Source: Ectothiorhodosinus mongolicus
GTDB lineage: Bacteria; Pseudomonadota; Gammaproteobacteria; Ectothiorhodospirales; Ectothiorhodospiraceae
Reading direction: 5' to 3'
Assembly (NCBI RefSeq): GCF_022406875.1
Contig: NZ_CP023018.1
Location: 159,575-223,574, forward strand
Length of the DNA stretch: 64,000 bases
The translations under genes and the position numbers were made by a program. This document shows positions 29,005 through 39,310 of this stretch, piece by piece; within the stretch, counting starts at the first letter, position 1; every line of letters starts with the position of its first letter. The notes beneath the pieces were generated by a model that ran no database searches, had not been told where the DNA came from, and was given only the letters and a program-made list of their open reading frames with translations.

Positions 29005-29233
29005 GCTGACGGATTTTCTGCTCGCTGATGCCTCAGCCCAGCGCAAAGAAATCGAATCCATCAGTAAGGTGCTGAAAAAACTCAAACAAAAAGAAAAAGA
29101 GCTCACCCGACAAATGGCCGAATCGGGTGATGAAAGCGAGCGGCAAAATCTGCAAGCGCAGCTGGAGGTCATTGCCGTACAAAGGCGCAAGGGCCGGGAG
29201 CGCGTGCGCGAGATTCGCGACCACAAAAACTGA
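28979..29233 (+). CDS. Small conserved-looking coiled-coil protein
   Basis: 84 residues, rich in Lys, Glu, Gln and Arg, with a long predicted coiled coil from about residue 18 to 78. No signal peptide or membrane segment. The ATG at 28979 has GGGAGG nine bases upstream and lies inside the last 26 bases of the Na/Pi transporter gene, indicating translational coupling. I do not recognise the family. Its position between the transporter and the PH-domain gene suggests co-expression, not a function. Confidence 0.68.
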   Translation: MATQNLLAKLTDFLLADASAQRKEIESISKVLKKLKQKEKELTRQMAESGDESERQNLQAQLEVIAVQRRKGRERVREIRDHKN

Positions 29234-29293
29234 CCCGGGCCACCAAGTTCCCCGCTTGCCTGTTCTATACTGGGCAAAAATGGGAGATCAGCT

Positions 29294-29986
29294 GTGCGCA
29301 CATCGGCAAGAAAATTCCTGTACGTCTTGGCCGTCTTGATTGTCCTGGTCACCGCGAGCAATTTATTTTTGGGCGTCCACTACTTCGGCGCACTCCTGGG
29401 TAATCAGTTTTTACTGGCTGGCATTTTGTTATTGCCCCCGTCGCTTTTTATTTGTTTGTTGGCTATCGCTTCAGCGCGTGCCCCGCTAGCCCAAGAATCG
29501 CTGGCCCGCGATGAAACGATTATTGCCGAGGCGCGTATGCACTGGGGGGTTTGGCTAGCACCCCTGTCGCTGCTTGTATTGTGCTTTGCTCTGGTATTTG
29601 GGCCGGTCGGATTAAGCGGTCAAGTGATTGCCGCCGTCTTATATCTCTTGGTTTTGCCGGTTTTATTGGTGCGCAGCATCGATATGCATATGAACACCGA
29701 GCTGGTGATTACCCAACGCCACCTTTTGAGCATTCATGGCTTATTATTGCGGCGCGTCAAACGCATCAAGCTCGATGACGTGTCAGCAGTCGGATTGGAT
29801 CAAAATATCCTCGCCCGCATGCTGGGAATGGGCCGTTTAGCCATTGTCTGCAGCAGTGGGAGAATCATCAAACACGGCGGTATTGCCGACCCCAACCGCC
29901 TGCGCAGCATTCTCGATCCCACCTTACCTCACCCGCATACCCAGCAGACCAAAGCCAAAGAAAAACCGCTTACTCTATCCCAGTGA
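29294..29986 (+). CDS. Membrane protein with bacterial PH (YdbS/bPH2-like) domain
   Basis: 230 residues. Two N-terminal hydrophobic segments (about 7-28 and 36-60) and two more at about 85-107 and 110-125 are followed by a PH-like region. That region contains ELVITQRHLLSIHGLLLRRVKRIKLDDVSAVGLDQNILARMLGMGRLAIV, the usual bPH2 pattern. GTG start at 29294 with GGGAG upstream. Function is unknown; such proteins are often tied to membrane stress. Its 3' end overlaps that of convergent lpxA by 17 bp. Confidence 0.8.
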   Translation: MRTSARKFLYVLAVLIVLVTASNLFLGVHYFGALLGNQFLLAGILLLPPSLFICLLAIASARAPLAQESLARDETIIAEARMHWGVWLAPLSLLVLCFALVFGPVGLSGQVIAAVLYLLVLPVLLVRSIDMHMNTELVITQRHLLSIHGLLLRRVKRIKLDDVSAVGLDQNILARMLGMGRLAIVCSSGRIIKHGGIADPNRLRSILDPTLPHPHTQQTKAKEKPLTLSQ

Positions 29987-30764
29987 CCTGTCGACCACTG
30001 CGCAAAACGCCGCGCTTGCTGGCTTGAATAAACGCCACGAACTCCTCCACTTCGGGATGTTGCGCCATCAAGGGGGCTAATTGCGCCGCCCCGGCCGATC
30101 CTTGACGCTGCCTAACCATGACGCGAAAGGCGTGTTGTAAGGCTTGAATCGCCTCTGCACTGATTCCAGCGCGGCGCAACCCTACTTTGTTGATGCCGAT
30201 GGCGCGCGCGTAATTCCCTGAAGCCAAACAAAAAGGTGGTAAATCACGATTCAGCGCCGCGCCCATGCTGGTGAAAGCACGTCGCCCAATCAAAGAAAAC
30301 TGGTGAATCAATGAAAACCCACCCAAAGTGGCATGATCGCCAATTTCGCAATGACCCGCTAATGAGGCCGCATTGGAAAAAATCACCCCATTACCCACCT
30401 GGCAGTCATGCGCCACATGCACCTGGGCCATAAATAGCCCATCCGAGCCGATACGGGTCACGCCGCCGCCTTTCTCTGTGCCGCGACTCATGGTGACACC
30501 CTCACGAATCACGCAGCGATCGCCCATCTCTAAGCGCGTCTGCTCGCCGCGATAGCTCAGATCCTGGGGATCTTCACCCACCGATGCAAATTGAAAAATC
30601 TCGCAGTCAGACCCGATTCGGGTATCAGACCCAATCACCGCATGCGGGCGAATACGCGTGCCACTGCCAATCTCACTGCGCGCGCCAATGATGCTATAGG
30701 CACCCACCTGCACATCCGCATGCAGCTGAGCGCTGGGATCGATGATGGCCGTTGGGTGAATCAT
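29970..30764 (-). CDS. lpxA: UDP-(GlcNAc or GlcNAc3N) acyltransferase LpxA
   Basis: 264 residues with left-handed beta-helix hexapeptide repeats and a helical C-terminus. The catalytic base is H119 in HVAHDC (E. coli H125). H154 matches E. coli H160. At the acyl-ruler position (E. coli G173) this protein has M167; the Pseudomonas enzyme also has Met there and prefers C10 hydroxyacyl chains. LpxA starts lipid A synthesis. With gnnA and gnnB nearby its acceptor may be the 3-amino sugar. ATG overlaps the fabZ stop. The 3' end overlaps the PH-domain gene. Confidence 0.96.
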   Translation of the reverse strand: MIHPTAIIDPSAQLHADVQVGAYSIIGARSEIGSGTRIRPHAVIGSDTRIGSDCEIFQFASVGEDPQDLSYRGEQTRLEMGDRCVIREGVTMSRGTEKGGGVTRIGSDGLFMAQVHVAHDCQVGNGVIFSNAASLAGHCEIGDHATLGGFSLIHQFSLIGRRAFTSMGAALNRDLPPFCLASGNYARAIGINKVGLRRAGISAEAIQALQHAFRVMVRQRQGSAGAAQLAPLMAQHPEVEEFVAFIQASKRGVLRSGRQVTGIE

Positions 30765-31216
30765 GCATCGATGTCCTTACCCGCACACATCAAAGTCGCC
30801 GTGGTGACGACCTCCCCATCCACGGTGGCCACTGCGGAAAAGCGCCAGATTCCGCGCACCACGCGCAGCAACTCAACTTTGAGATGCAGTTGATCACCTG
30901 GCTCCACCTGGCGGCGAAAGCGCGCTTCATCAATGCCCACAAACAGGTAAAGCTGTTGTTTGCTGGTCTCGCCACGATGCTCTTGCGTCTTAAACGCCAA
31001 AAGCCCAGTGGCCTGCGCCAGAGCCTCAAGAATCAGCACTCCAGGCATCACCGGCTTTACCGGAAAATGCCCCGGAAAATAGGGTTCGTTAATGGACACA
31101 TTTTTGATCGCTTCTAAAGACTCGCCCGGGGTACAGGCGGTAACGCGATCCACCATGAGAAACGGAAAACGATGCGGCAGGTAACGCAAAATCTGATGTA
31201 TATCAAAAGCTTCCAA
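30761..31216 (-). CDS. fabZ: 3-hydroxyacyl-ACP dehydratase FabZ
   Basis: 151 residues, hotdog fold. The motif [13 protein letters not shown] carries the catalytic His; [34 protein letters not shown] carries the catalytic acidic residue and helix. It dehydrates 3-hydroxyacyl-ACP in fatty acid synthesis and competes with LpxA and LpxD for that substrate. The start is TTG with AGGA eight bases upstream. Between lpxD and lpxA, the normal order. Confidence 0.96.
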   Translation of the reverse strand: MEAFDIHQILRYLPHRFPFLMVDRVTACTPGESLEAIKNVSINEPYFPGHFPVKPVMPGVLILEALAQATGLLAFKTQEHRGETSKQQLYLFVGIDEARFRRQVEPGDQLHLKVELLRVVRGIWRFSAVATVDGEVVTTATLMCAGKDIDA

Positions 31217-31246
31217 AGTATTATCCTATAATGATCTAAGCTGCGC

Positions 31247-32227
31247 TCATCTCTTTACCAATCGTCTCAGAGAGGCCAACTGCTTATTCCACAAGCGCGC
31301 TGGTGCGTGCGGAACCCCAGATGAATAAACCCCTTTTTCGGTAATCGTACGGGTCACCAACGTCATAGCGGTGATGGTCACCCCATCGACAATTTGCAAA
31401 TGCCCCAGTATACCCGCTCCACCGCCAATCGCGCAGTGTCGACCGATGTGTGCACTGCCGGCAATACCCACGCACCCAGCAATCGCTGTATGCGCCCCTA
31501 TATGCACGTTATGGGCAATGTGCACTTGGTTGTCGATAATCACCCCGTCCTCGATCACTGTGTCCTCGAGAGCACCCCTATCGATGGTGGTATTGGCGCC
31601 AATCTCGCAATCATCACCGATCGACACCGAACCGACCTGCGGAATGCGCAACCAGCGCCCGTCCCCGTTTACAAAGCCAAAACCATCGCTGCCGATCACC
31701 GCTCCGGGCTGAATCAGATTCCTAGCCCCCAATCGCACGCCATGGCCAAGCACAACCTTGGCTAACAACCGAGAATCGGCGCCAATCTCGCAATCATCAC
31801 CGATGCTACAACCGGGCCCCAACGTCACCCCCGAGCTGACGCGGACATTTTTCCCAATGACTACCTGGGCCTGAATGCAGGCATTGGGATCTATGGTGGC
31901 TGTGGGATCCACCACCGCACTGGGATGGATACCTGGCTCAAGCACGGGTACAGGATGTAATAGGCGAGCCACTTTGGCATAAGCCAGATAGGGATTAGTG
32001 ACCACTAAGCTAGGCACAGGGCATTGCGCTGCGTGTTCAGCATTGAGTATCACTGCTGATGCCCGCGTCCGCGAAAGGTCGCGCTGATAATGCGCACTCG
32101 CCAAAAAACTGATGTCACCCTGACCCGCTTGACTGAGCCGGGCAACCCGCTCAATTTCAACACCCGAGACTTCGCTGCTGAGTGTGGCATCAATCGCTCT
32201 GGCGATATCACTCAGACAAAGGCTCAT
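31247..32227 (-). CDS. lpxD: UDP-3-O-acyl-glucosamine N-acyltransferase LpxD
   Basis: 326 residues. An N-terminal uridine-binding domain (to about 95) is followed by beta-helix hexapeptide repeats. GSDGFGFV, NTTIDRGALEDTVIEDGVIIDNQVHIAHNVHIG and the catalytic His within HIAHNV are present. It adds the second hydroxyacyl chain (N-linked at C2) in lipid A synthesis. ATG 32227 is used; GTG at 32233 is also in frame and has a GAGA at better distance, so the start is uncertain by two codons. Confidence 0.96.
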   Translation of the reverse strand: MSLCLSDIARAIDATLSSEVSGVEIERVARLSQAGQGDISFLASAHYQRDLSRTRASAVILNAEHAAQCPVPSLVVTNPYLAYAKVARLLHPVPVLEPGIHPSAVVDPTATIDPNACIQAQVVIGKNVRVSSGVTLGPGCSIGDDCEIGADSRLLAKVVLGHGVRLGARNLIQPGAVIGSDGFGFVNGDGRWLRIPQVGSVSIGDDCEIGANTTIDRGALEDTVIEDGVIIDNQVHIAHNVHIGAHTAIAGCVGIAGSAHIGRHCAIGGGAGILGHLQIVDGVTITAMTLVTRTITEKGVYSSGVPHAPARLWNKQLASLRRLVKR

Positions 32228-32240
32228 CGTCACGCCAATC

Positions 32241-32768
32241 TCAGTTGCGCTGTTGCGACTGAGCCCGCAAGGCCTCTAGAACCCGTGGCGTGATATCAAT
32301 GCGATCATTGGCAAATAACACATTACGCTCGGTCACCACCAAATCCACATCTTCTTGCTGTGCCAATTCGAGAATGACGTTGTGCACTAACCGCTGCAAA
32401 GTCGCCAACTCTTCGTTGCGGCGGGCATTCAGATCATCTTGAAAAATATCTTGCGAGCGCCGGAAGTCTCGTGAGCGACCGCGGAAGTCTCGCTCTAGCC
32501 GCGCCCGTTGTTCAGCAGCCATCACATCGATATCGCGTTCTAAACGTCGCTGCAGTTCCTGCAAGGCATCACGTTCAGCCACGAGCTCAGCATCGCGCGG
32601 CGCAAACTCTCGCTCTAGAGCCTGCATCGCCGCCTCAGCCTGAGGCGATTGCTCCATAATCTGATTGATATTGACGAAGGCAACGCGCACCCCTTGCTGC
32701 TGCGCCAACAAGCCCGCAGGTACCAGCATAAATAACAAGGCGATCGCCAATAAATAACGCTTTAACAT
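32241..32768 (-). CDS. skp: Periplasmic chaperone Skp/OmpH
   Basis: 175 residues. A signal peptide MLKRYLLAIALLFMLVPAGLLA is followed by VAFVNINQIMEQSPQAEAAMQALEREFAPRDAEL, the conserved start of the OmpH family, and a long coiled coil rich in Arg, Glu and Gln. The C-terminus returns to the body domain (VDLVVTERNVLFANDRIDITPRVLEAL). It carries unfolded outer-membrane proteins to BamA, encoded just upstream. An in-frame ATG at 32786 is an alternative; neither start has a clear ribosome site. Confidence 0.93.
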   Translation of the reverse strand: MLKRYLLAIALLFMLVPAGLLAQQQGVRVAFVNINQIMEQSPQAEAAMQALEREFAPRDAELVAERDALQELQRRLERDIDVMAAEQRARLERDFRGRSRDFRRSQDIFQDDLNARRNEELATLQRLVHNVILELAQQEDVDLVVTERNVLFANDRIDITPRVLEALRAQSQQRN

Positions 32769-32807
32769 CAAAGAAAAGAACCCCATGAAGACGTTTGCAA
32801 CCAGCGG

Positions 32808-35114
32808 CTAGAAGGAGGCACCGATGTTGAATTGGAAGGACTGGGTGCGATCCTCAGGCTTATCATTTAACGGCTTGGCCAAACTGAAAGTCAACGCACC
32901 CACCGGCGATAACCAAGTCATACCCGCGCCCACCGCATAGCGGATCTCTCCCGCATCAAAATCATCATAACTGGCATAGACTTGGCCGGCATCCAAGAAC
33001 AGACTGACACGCACACTCGGCATATTGTCTAAAAAGGGCGGCGGGAAGATCAGTTCAGCCCCACCGGCAACGCGAAAATTACCGCCAAAGGCATCATTAT
33101 TGGAGTCTGTCGGCCCCAGACTAAAATCGCGAAAACCGCGCACTGAGCGCGTGCCACCGGCAAAGTATTTTTCGAAAAACGGCAAGTCGCTGGTATTGCC
33201 ATAGGCGTCGCCATATGCCGCCTCACCATGCAATTTTAAAGTCAGATTCTCGCGCACCGGCAAGAAATACTGATTGCGATAATCCACCCGATAGTACTCC
33301 AGATCACTACCCGGCAGTGCCACTTCAAGATTAACCCGTTGCAAATTACCCCGTTCAGCAAACACCGTGCGATCGCGTGTGTCGTGCGTCAAACTGGCAT
33401 TCAGGGTATACAAATTGAAATCGGGACCATCATTGTCTCTGAGAAAATCCGTGATTTCATTGGGCGTACGGTCCGAGGTCTTAATTCTGACACTCTCGAA
33501 ACCGGGGGTGATGCGGAACGTATTAAACTCGGTCAGGGGGATGCCATAGGTCACACTCAAGCCAAATCGGTCTGAGGAGTAACGAGAGATATCGGCTTCG
33601 GCCGCATCGGTTTCGCGATAGAAAATATCAAAGCCGCGGCTGACCCCATCAATGGTGTAATAGGGATTAAAGAACGAGAAACTATAAATGCGGTTCACAC
33701 TGCTGTTGTTAAAGGCCACTGACACACGGTTACCGCTACCAAAGAAATTATCTTGAGATAAGCTGGTGTTAAACAGTAGGCCTTGGCTTTGGGAATACCC
33801 CAGACCGACCATGAAGCTACCTGACAAGCGCTCGGTAACGCTGATATCTAGGTCCACCTGATCATCGGTTCCCGGCACACGCCGAGTCTCTAAATTCACA
33901 TTCTCAACATAGGGCAAGCGCTGCAAGCGAACCCGTGAGCGCTCGACATTCGAGGTGGAATACCAACCGCCCTCCATCTGCCGCATTTCCCGGCGAAACA
34001 CTTCATCTTGCGTGCGGGCATTACCCGTGAAGTTGATGCGTCGCACATAGACGCGCTGACCGGGATCGACAAAAAAGGTCAATGCAACCTCATTGCCCTC
34101 TTCGGTGAGTTCAGGGATGGGGTTCACATTCGCAAAGGCATAACCCTCATCCCCCAAACGTCGACTGATGGCATTGGCCGAATTGGTGATCTGACGCCGT
34201 GAGAAGACATCACCCGGAGCAATCTCCAATAGAGACCGCAGCTCCTCTTCCGAGACAATTAAGTTCCCAGCGAGATTGATCTCTCTGACCACATATTGCT
34301 CACCCTCATCCAAGTTGATCGTGACATAGATATCGCGACGGTCCGGTGTCAACGTGACTTGGGTGGAATCGATATTGAAATTGACATAACCATCATCCAG
34401 ATAGCGCGAGCGCAAGGTCTCCAAATCTCCAGCCAATTTCTGACGCGAGTACTGATTGCGACGCGAAAACGGGTTGTACCAGCGCTTGCTACCCGATTCC
34501 AGGCGACGCGTGAGTTCCCGCTCCGAGAGCACTTCATTGCCGACCACACGCACTTGTTGGATACGCGCTACGCGGCCCTCAGCGATATCAATCACCACGT
34601 CGACGCGATTGCGTGCCAGGCTTTCGACCTCAACATCAACTTGCACGTTGTATTTGCCGCGGGCGAAATACTGCTGCAGCAGTTCATTCTCCATGCGCTC
34701 CAGGACCGTACGGTTAAACACACGACCGCGTGCCATGCCCACCTGCCGCAATGCATCGAGCAGCTGATCCGTTTTGATATCACGATTACCGCTAATGCGA
34801 ATCTCGTTAATCGCGGGCCGCTCTTCCATCACAACGATCAGCACATCATCGCGACGACGCAGCGAGACGTCAGAGAAAAACCCAGTGGCAAATAAAGCAC
34901 GGATAATATCGGCACTTTGCCCGGCGGCAATGCTGTCGCCCACGCTCACTGGCAAGTAGGTCAATACCGTACCTGGAGCAATACGTTGCAAGCCCTCAAG
35001 CTCAATATCGGCAACCACAAAATCCCGATCGACCGCCACACTCGGAATGGGAGCCAGGCTCATTACCAGGGCCAGTGCCGAAGCACCCATCAGTCGTTGC
35101 ATCTTTGAGCGCAT
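32808..35114 (-). CDS. bamA: Outer membrane protein assembly factor BamA
   Basis: About 768 residues. A signal peptide (roughly 1-27) is followed by five POTRA domains to about residue 420, starting FVVADIELEGLQRIAPGTVLTYLPV. A 16-strand beta-barrel follows, with the SVRGFRDF motif of loop L6 and a C-terminal strand ending in Phe (QSFQFNIGASF). It inserts beta-barrel proteins into the outer membrane. The ATG at 35114 is preferred over TTG 35123, which overlaps the rseP stop. Part of rseP-bamA-skp-lpxD-fabZ-lpxA. Confidence 0.97.
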   Translation of the reverse strand: MRSKMQRLMGASALALVMSLAPIPSVAVDRDFVVADIELEGLQRIAPGTVLTYLPVSVGDSIAAGQSADIIRALFATGFFSDVSLRRRDDVLIVVMEERPAINEIRISGNRDIKTDQLLDALRQVGMARGRVFNRTVLERMENELLQQYFARGKYNVQVDVEVESLARNRVDVVIDIAEGRVARIQQVRVVGNEVLSERELTRRLESGSKRWYNPFSRRNQYSRQKLAGDLETLRSRYLDDGYVNFNIDSTQVTLTPDRRDIYVTINLDEGEQYVVREINLAGNLIVSEEELRSLLEIAPGDVFSRRQITNSANAISRRLGDEGYAFANVNPIPELTEEGNEVALTFFVDPGQRVYVRRINFTGNARTQDEVFRREMRQMEGGWYSTSNVERSRVRLQRLPYVENVNLETRRVPGTDDQVDLDISVTERLSGSFMVGLGYSQSQGLLFNTSLSQDNFFGSGNRVSVAFNNSSVNRIYSFSFFNPYYTIDGVSRGFDIFYRETDAAEADISRYSSDRFGLSVTYGIPLTEFNTFRITPGFESVRIKTSDRTPNEITDFLRDNDGPDFNLYTLNASLTHDTRDRTVFAERGNLQRVNLEVALPGSDLEYYRVDYRNQYFLPVRENLTLKLHGEAAYGDAYGNTSDLPFFEKYFAGGTRSVRGFRDFSLGPTDSNNDAFGGNFRVAGGAELIFPPPFLDNMPSVRVSLFLDAGQVYASYDDFDAGEIRYAVGAGMTWLSPVGALTFSLAKPLNDKPEDRTQSFQFNIGASF

Positions 35115-35119
35115 GAAGT

Positions 35120-36481
35120 TCAACCAAAAATCCGTGTGAAATCATTATAGAGTGCCAGAGTCATCAACAGGCCAATCATGACAATCCCGATCCGCTGGCC
35201 GATGGCTTCAAGCGCCTCAGATACCGGACTACCCTTAATGACCTCGACCAGATAATAAAGCAAATGCCCCCCATCAAGCATCGGTATGGGCAATAAATTA
35301 ATGATTCCCAGACTGATACTCACCAATCCGAGAAAGCCCAGAAAAGCTGCCAGGCCCACCGACGCGCTCACCCCAGCATATTCAGCGATGCCCACGGGTC
35401 CGGCCAAATTACTCAGGGCCGCCTCACCGGTCAGTAAGCGCCACATCACCCGCAAGGTCAGCACACTCATGTCCCAAGTGCGTTGCATGCCTCGTGAGAC
35501 AGACTCAAATATGCCGTAACGAACCGTGGTCTGCAGCGCAACCACAGCCGCTTCATCAACATAAGGAAAAGCCCCAATCATGCCAATGCGCTGTCCATTA
35601 TCGAACCGCTCGTCGGTGCGCAGGCGCGTCTCAAAGACCCGACCTTGGCGTTCAATCTCGAGTTGTATCTCTGCATTGGGACGCTCGCGCACGCTATTCA
35701 CCCACGCGGTCCAAGTGCCAATTGCCTGTCCATCCACCGCCCTGATGCGATCCCCCGGCATCAAGCCCGCTCGCGCCGCCGCGCCGTCTGGCAATAATTC
35801 ACCCAAAACCGGCTCAGACCAAGGCTGTAGCGCACTGATACCCAACTTACCCAGCAGCGGACCATCACCCAACAACAAGCGAGAATCGCGGATATTTAAA
35901 GTGCGCCAAAACTCCTGACCGGAATCTGTGCGCACGCGCACCTCAATGGGATCGCCATTCATGCCCTGATCAATAAGGTTTAACGCCACCTGCTCCCAAG
36001 TTGGTGTGGCCCGGCCGCCCACTTCGATGATCTCATCGCGTGGCTGAAAACCCGCCTCCGCAGCCACCGAAGCCGGCTGCACCTCGCCAATCACCGGCCG
36101 CACGCCTTGCATCCCCACCAAAAACATCAGAGAAAACGCGAAGATGGCAAACAGAAAGTTAGCCGCCGGACCCGCCGCGACAATCGCAGCGCGGCGCCCC
36201 ACCGTTTGTCGATTAAAGGCCCTCGGCAAATCCTCGGCCGCCACGCTCTCATCGCGCTCATCAGCCATCTTCACATAACCGCCTAAGGGGATAGCGGCTA
36301 GCGCATATTCGGTTTGATCAGCCCCAGAGCAGCGCTGAAATAAGGGCCGGCCGAAACCCACGGAGAAGCGCAAGACCTTAACGTTGCAGCGGCGCGCCAT
36401 CCAATAATGCCCATACTCATGCACGGTGATGAGAATGCCAATGGCCAGTAAAAATGCCGCAATGCTCAACAAAAACATCAT
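35120..36481 (-). CDS. rseP: Site-2 protease RseP (MucP)
   Basis: 453 residues. The zinc motif HEYGH (residues 21-25) lies in the first transmembrane helix, and the LDGGH-type motif [11 protein letters not shown] lies near the C-terminus. Two periplasmic PDZ domains sit between. Four transmembrane segments in all. It cuts RseA within the membrane to release RpoE; both of those genes are at 62024-63262. The ATG at 36481 overlaps the dxr stop (ATGA); the adjacent ATG 36478 is equally possible. Confidence 0.96.
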   Translation of the reverse strand: MMFLLSIAAFLLAIGILITVHEYGHYWMARRCNVKVLRFSVGFGRPLFQRCSGADQTEYALAAIPLGGYVKMADERDESVAAEDLPRAFNRQTVGRRAAIVAAGPAANFLFAIFAFSLMFLVGMQGVRPVIGEVQPASVAAEAGFQPRDEIIEVGGRATPTWEQVALNLIDQGMNGDPIEVRVRTDSGQEFWRTLNIRDSRLLLGDGPLLGKLGISALQPWSEPVLGELLPDGAAARAGLMPGDRIRAVDGQAIGTWTAWVNSVRERPNAEIQLEIERQGRVFETRLRTDERFDNGQRIGMIGAFPYVDEAAVVALQTTVRYGIFESVSRGMQRTWDMSVLTLRVMWRLLTGEAALSNLAGPVGIAEYAGVSASVGLAAFLGFLGLVSISLGIINLLPIPMLDGGHLLYYLVEVIKGSPVSEALEAIGQRIGIVMIGLLMTLALYNDFTRIFG

Positions 36482-37683
36482 AAATGTTTCACCCAGGGTT
36501 TTTGTTGAATGGCGTCCTGTGCCGCGCACCGCGCATTGGCATCGGCGGCCAACACCGCATCAATTGAATCGGCAGCGTGAATCGCCTCACTGGATAACAC
36601 CGACTCAATCAAATGGGGAATATCCGTAAACAATATCTGCGTAGTCAAAAATGCCTCCACCGCCACTTCATTAGCGGCATTCAACACAGCCATCGCTGTG
36701 CCACCGGTCTTAAATGCCTCATAAGCCAAACGCAGGCACGGAAAACGCTGCAGATCCGGCTGCTCGAAATCCAGGCGCGCCACAGCAAACAAATCCAAGG
36801 TCTCTACACCGGCATCAATACGCTCCGGCCAAGCCAGCGCATGGGCAATCGGCGTGCGCATATCCGGATGTCCCATCTGCGCCAGCACCGAGCCATCGGC
36901 ATAAGCGACCATGGAGTGAATCACACTTTGTGGATGCAACACCACCTCGATCTGATCCGGTGTCGTATTAAATAGCCAGCAGGCCTCGATCAGTTCCAAG
37001 CCCTTATTCATCATGGTGGCAGAGTCCACTGAAATCTTACGCCCCATCACCCAATTAGGATGGGCGCAGGCCTGATCCGGAGTCACCGCCTGCAAATCCT
37101 GGTGCTGCCAACTGCGAAAGGGCCCTCCCGAAGCGGTCAACAAAATGCGCTTGACACCCACGGAGGCTAGGCCACGCTGAAAATCAGCCGGCATACACTG
37201 GAAAATCGCATTGTGCTCGCTATCAATGGGCAGCAGTTGGGCGCCATTTTCACGCACTGCGTCCATAAACAAAGCACCGGACATCACCAGCGCCTCTTTA
37301 TTCGCCAACAGCACCCGTTTGCCACTCTTGGCTGCCGCCAAGGTCGGCAGCAATCCCGCCCCGCCCACAATGGCCGCCATCACAGCCTCGGTCTGCGGTA
37401 AGCTGGCCACGTGACACAGCGCATCAACACCAGCCAAAGCTTGAGTCTGTAAACCGGCCTGCTCAAGCCCCTGCACCAACACATCCAGCAAAGCCTCATC
37501 GGCCACCACCGCATACTCAGGGCGATGGACTTGGCATTGTTCCACCAAGCGCTGTACATTGCCATTAGCCGTCAAAGCGATCACCCGATAGCGCTCGGGA
37601 TGGCGAGCAATCACGTCCAGCGTATTCACGCCAATCGTGCCGGTCGCACCGAGAATAGTGATGCCCTGGGGGGCTACACTCAT
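36478..37683 (-). CDS. dxr: 1-deoxy-D-xylulose 5-phosphate reductoisomerase Dxr
   Basis: 401 residues. NADPH-binding [58 protein letters not shown] and the metal-site region [26 protein letters not shown] are present. It makes MEP from DXP, the second step of the MEP isoprenoid pathway that also uses IspD and IspF from this window. Its product stream supplies UppS three genes upstream. Confidence 0.97.
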   Translation of the reverse strand: MSVAPQGITILGATGTIGVNTLDVIARHPERYRVIALTANGNVQRLVEQCQVHRPEYAVVADEALLDVLVQGLEQAGLQTQALAGVDALCHVASLPQTEAVMAAIVGGAGLLPTLAAAKSGKRVLLANKEALVMSGALFMDAVRENGAQLLPIDSEHNAIFQCMPADFQRGLASVGVKRILLTASGGPFRSWQHQDLQAVTPDQACAHPNWVMGRKISVDSATMMNKGLELIEACWLFNTTPDQIEVVLHPQSVIHSMVAYADGSVLAQMGHPDMRTPIAHALAWPERIDAGVETLDLFAVARLDFEQPDLQRFPCLRLAYEAFKTGGTAMAVLNAANEVAVEAFLTTQILFTDIPHLIESVLSSEAIHAADSIDAVLAADANARCAAQDAIQQKPWVKHL

Positions 37684-37724
37684 TGAATCACCTTCGCCTA
37701 AGGATAACGGGTTTGCACAAAGCC

Positions 37725-38570
37725 TTATCTTGCCACAATTCCGGCCCAGAGCAGACCCAATAAGAATACCGGCGCGGCGGCCGTAAGGCTGTCAATACGA
37801 TCCAAAATACCGCCATGTCCCGGCAACAGACGGCCACTGTCTTTGGCATTAGCGGCGCGTTTTAGTAGGCTTTCAAATAAATCTCCGACGACCGAAATCA
37901 GCGCAGTGATCAGGCACAAGCACACAAAAATAAACCAAATACTCAGCTCCAAGCCAAACCAGCTGGCACCCAGCAATGACAGCACAGCCACACCCACCAA
38001 GCCGCCCAAAAGACCCTCACGGGTTTTGCCTGGACTGATGTGAGGTGCCAGTGGCTGGCGCCCAAAGCGCTTGCCAGTGAAATAGGCGGCGGTATCTGCC
38101 GTCGCAGTTAACAACAAAAGAAATAGCAGCCAACTTGGGTGGATAGCTTGCAAAATAATCAAAGCCAAACCCGAGGGTACCAAGGCGACCAAACCGGCCG
38201 CGCCGAGCCCCCAACGCCGAATCAAAAGCTGTTTTTCTTGCGGCGGCTGGCCCACAGCGATAATCACCACCACCACAGCCCAAGCCAGCGCGGTCAGAAG
38301 CAATAGCGTCCCGAGCATAGAAGCGTCGACCCAGAAATAAAACCCAGCCAAAGCCATGACACTGAGTGCCGCGTAGCCCGTTTTTAACAGTGGATGGGTA
38401 ATCGCCGCTAGACCCGCCCATTCCCAAGCGCCTAAGGCCACCACCATCATAACGCCTAGAGCAAATCCCAAGGGTGGCAATAAAAAAATCGCCGCCAATA
38501 CGCTCAGACCCAACACCAAGGCCGTGATCAAACGCTGCTTAAGCACGCTCCTGCCTATTGAGCTGCTCAT
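37725..38570 (-). CDS. cdsA: Phosphatidate cytidylyltransferase CdsA
   Basis: About 281 residues with roughly eight transmembrane segments. The family signature near the C-terminus reads [20 protein letters not shown]. The earlier segment [25 protein letters not shown] is also conserved. It makes CDP-diacylglycerol from phosphatidate and CTP. The start is uncertain: ATG 38570 lies 32 bp inside uppS, while GTG 38546 begins VLKQRLITA, which lines up with the E. coli N-terminus. Confidence 0.95.
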   Translation of the reverse strand: MSSSIGRSVLKQRLITALVLGLSVLAAIFLLPPLGFALGVMMVVALGAWEWAGLAAITHPLLKTGYAALSVMALAGFYFWVDASMLGTLLLLTALAWAVVVVIIAVGQPPQEKQLLIRRWGLGAAGLVALVPSGLALIILQAIHPSWLLFLLLLTATADTAAYFTGKRFGRQPLAPHISPGKTREGLLGGLVGVAVLSLLGASWFGLELSIWFIFVCLCLITALISVVGDLFESLLKRAANAKDSGRLLPGHGGILDRIDSLTAAAPVFLLGLLWAGIVAR

Positions 38571-39291
38571 CAATGTGACCAAAACGCCGAGAGCGCGAGG
38601 CGAAAAACTCGAAGGCTTGATCCATATCCGCCGATTGCATATCCGGCCACAAAATCGGCGTGAAATAGAGTTCGGTATAAGCCATTTGCCACAACAGGAA
38701 ATTACTGATGCGCTGCTCGCCCCCAGTGCGAATCAGCAGGTCGGGATCTGGCATGGCCGCTGTCGATATGTGCTTGCGAAGGTGCTCAGGCGTCACATTG
38801 GCAGCCTCCACGCGCCCAGCGGCGATGTCCTCAGCCAGGCTCAAGGCGGCCTGGGTGATGTCCCAACGCCCGCCATAGCCTACAGCCACAAAGAGGTCCA
38901 TGCGCTGATTGTCAGCGGTATCGGCCTCAGCCTTGGCCATGGCTTTTTGCAGCTTTTGAGAAAAGGCTTGGCGCTCGCCAATGAAGTTCAGGCGGATGCC
39001 TTTTTCGATCAAATCTGGCACTTCCTTGCTCATCGAGCGAATGAATAAATCCATCAGCGTACCGACTTCAGCCTGCGGCCGCTTCCAGTTCTCACTGCTA
39101 AACGCAAACAGAGTCAGCACCTTGACGCCATGCTCGGCACAATAGCGCACAACCATACGCGCCGGCTCGATGCCCCTCCTATGCCCCTCGGTGCGAGGTA
39201 AGCCGCGGCGCCCGGCCCAACGACCATTGCCATCCATAATAATGGCAACATGTTCTGGGGCACCCCGGGTTGTGGAAGGAATATGAGTCAC
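38539..39291 (-). CDS. uppS: Undecaprenyl diphosphate synthase UppS
   Basis: 250 residues, cis-prenyltransferase. IIMDGNGRWAGRRGLPRTEGHRRG carries the catalytic Asp; FAFSSENWKRP and the C-terminal DLLIRTGGEQRISNFLLWQMAYTELYF are diagnostic. It builds the C55 carrier lipid for peptidoglycan and LPS O-antigen. GTG start at 39291. Its end overlaps cdsA. Confidence 0.97.
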   Translation of the reverse strand: MTHIPSTTRGAPEHVAIIMDGNGRWAGRRGLPRTEGHRRGIEPARMVVRYCAEHGVKVLTLFAFSSENWKRPQAEVGTLMDLFIRSMSKEVPDLIEKGIRLNFIGERQAFSQKLQKAMAKAEADTADNQRMDLFVAVGYGGRWDITQAALSLAEDIAAGRVEAANVTPEHLRKHISTAAMPDPDLLIRTGGEQRISNFLLWQMAYTELYFTPILWPDMQSADMDQAFEFFASRSRRFGHIDEQLNRQERA

Positions 39292-39310
39292 AATACCCGC
39301 CTACAAAGAC

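Noticed and set aside
34296-34895. Plus-strand frame of 199 codons inside bamA
   Set aside because: Shadow of the POTRA-coding region on the other strand; no motif or ribosome site support.
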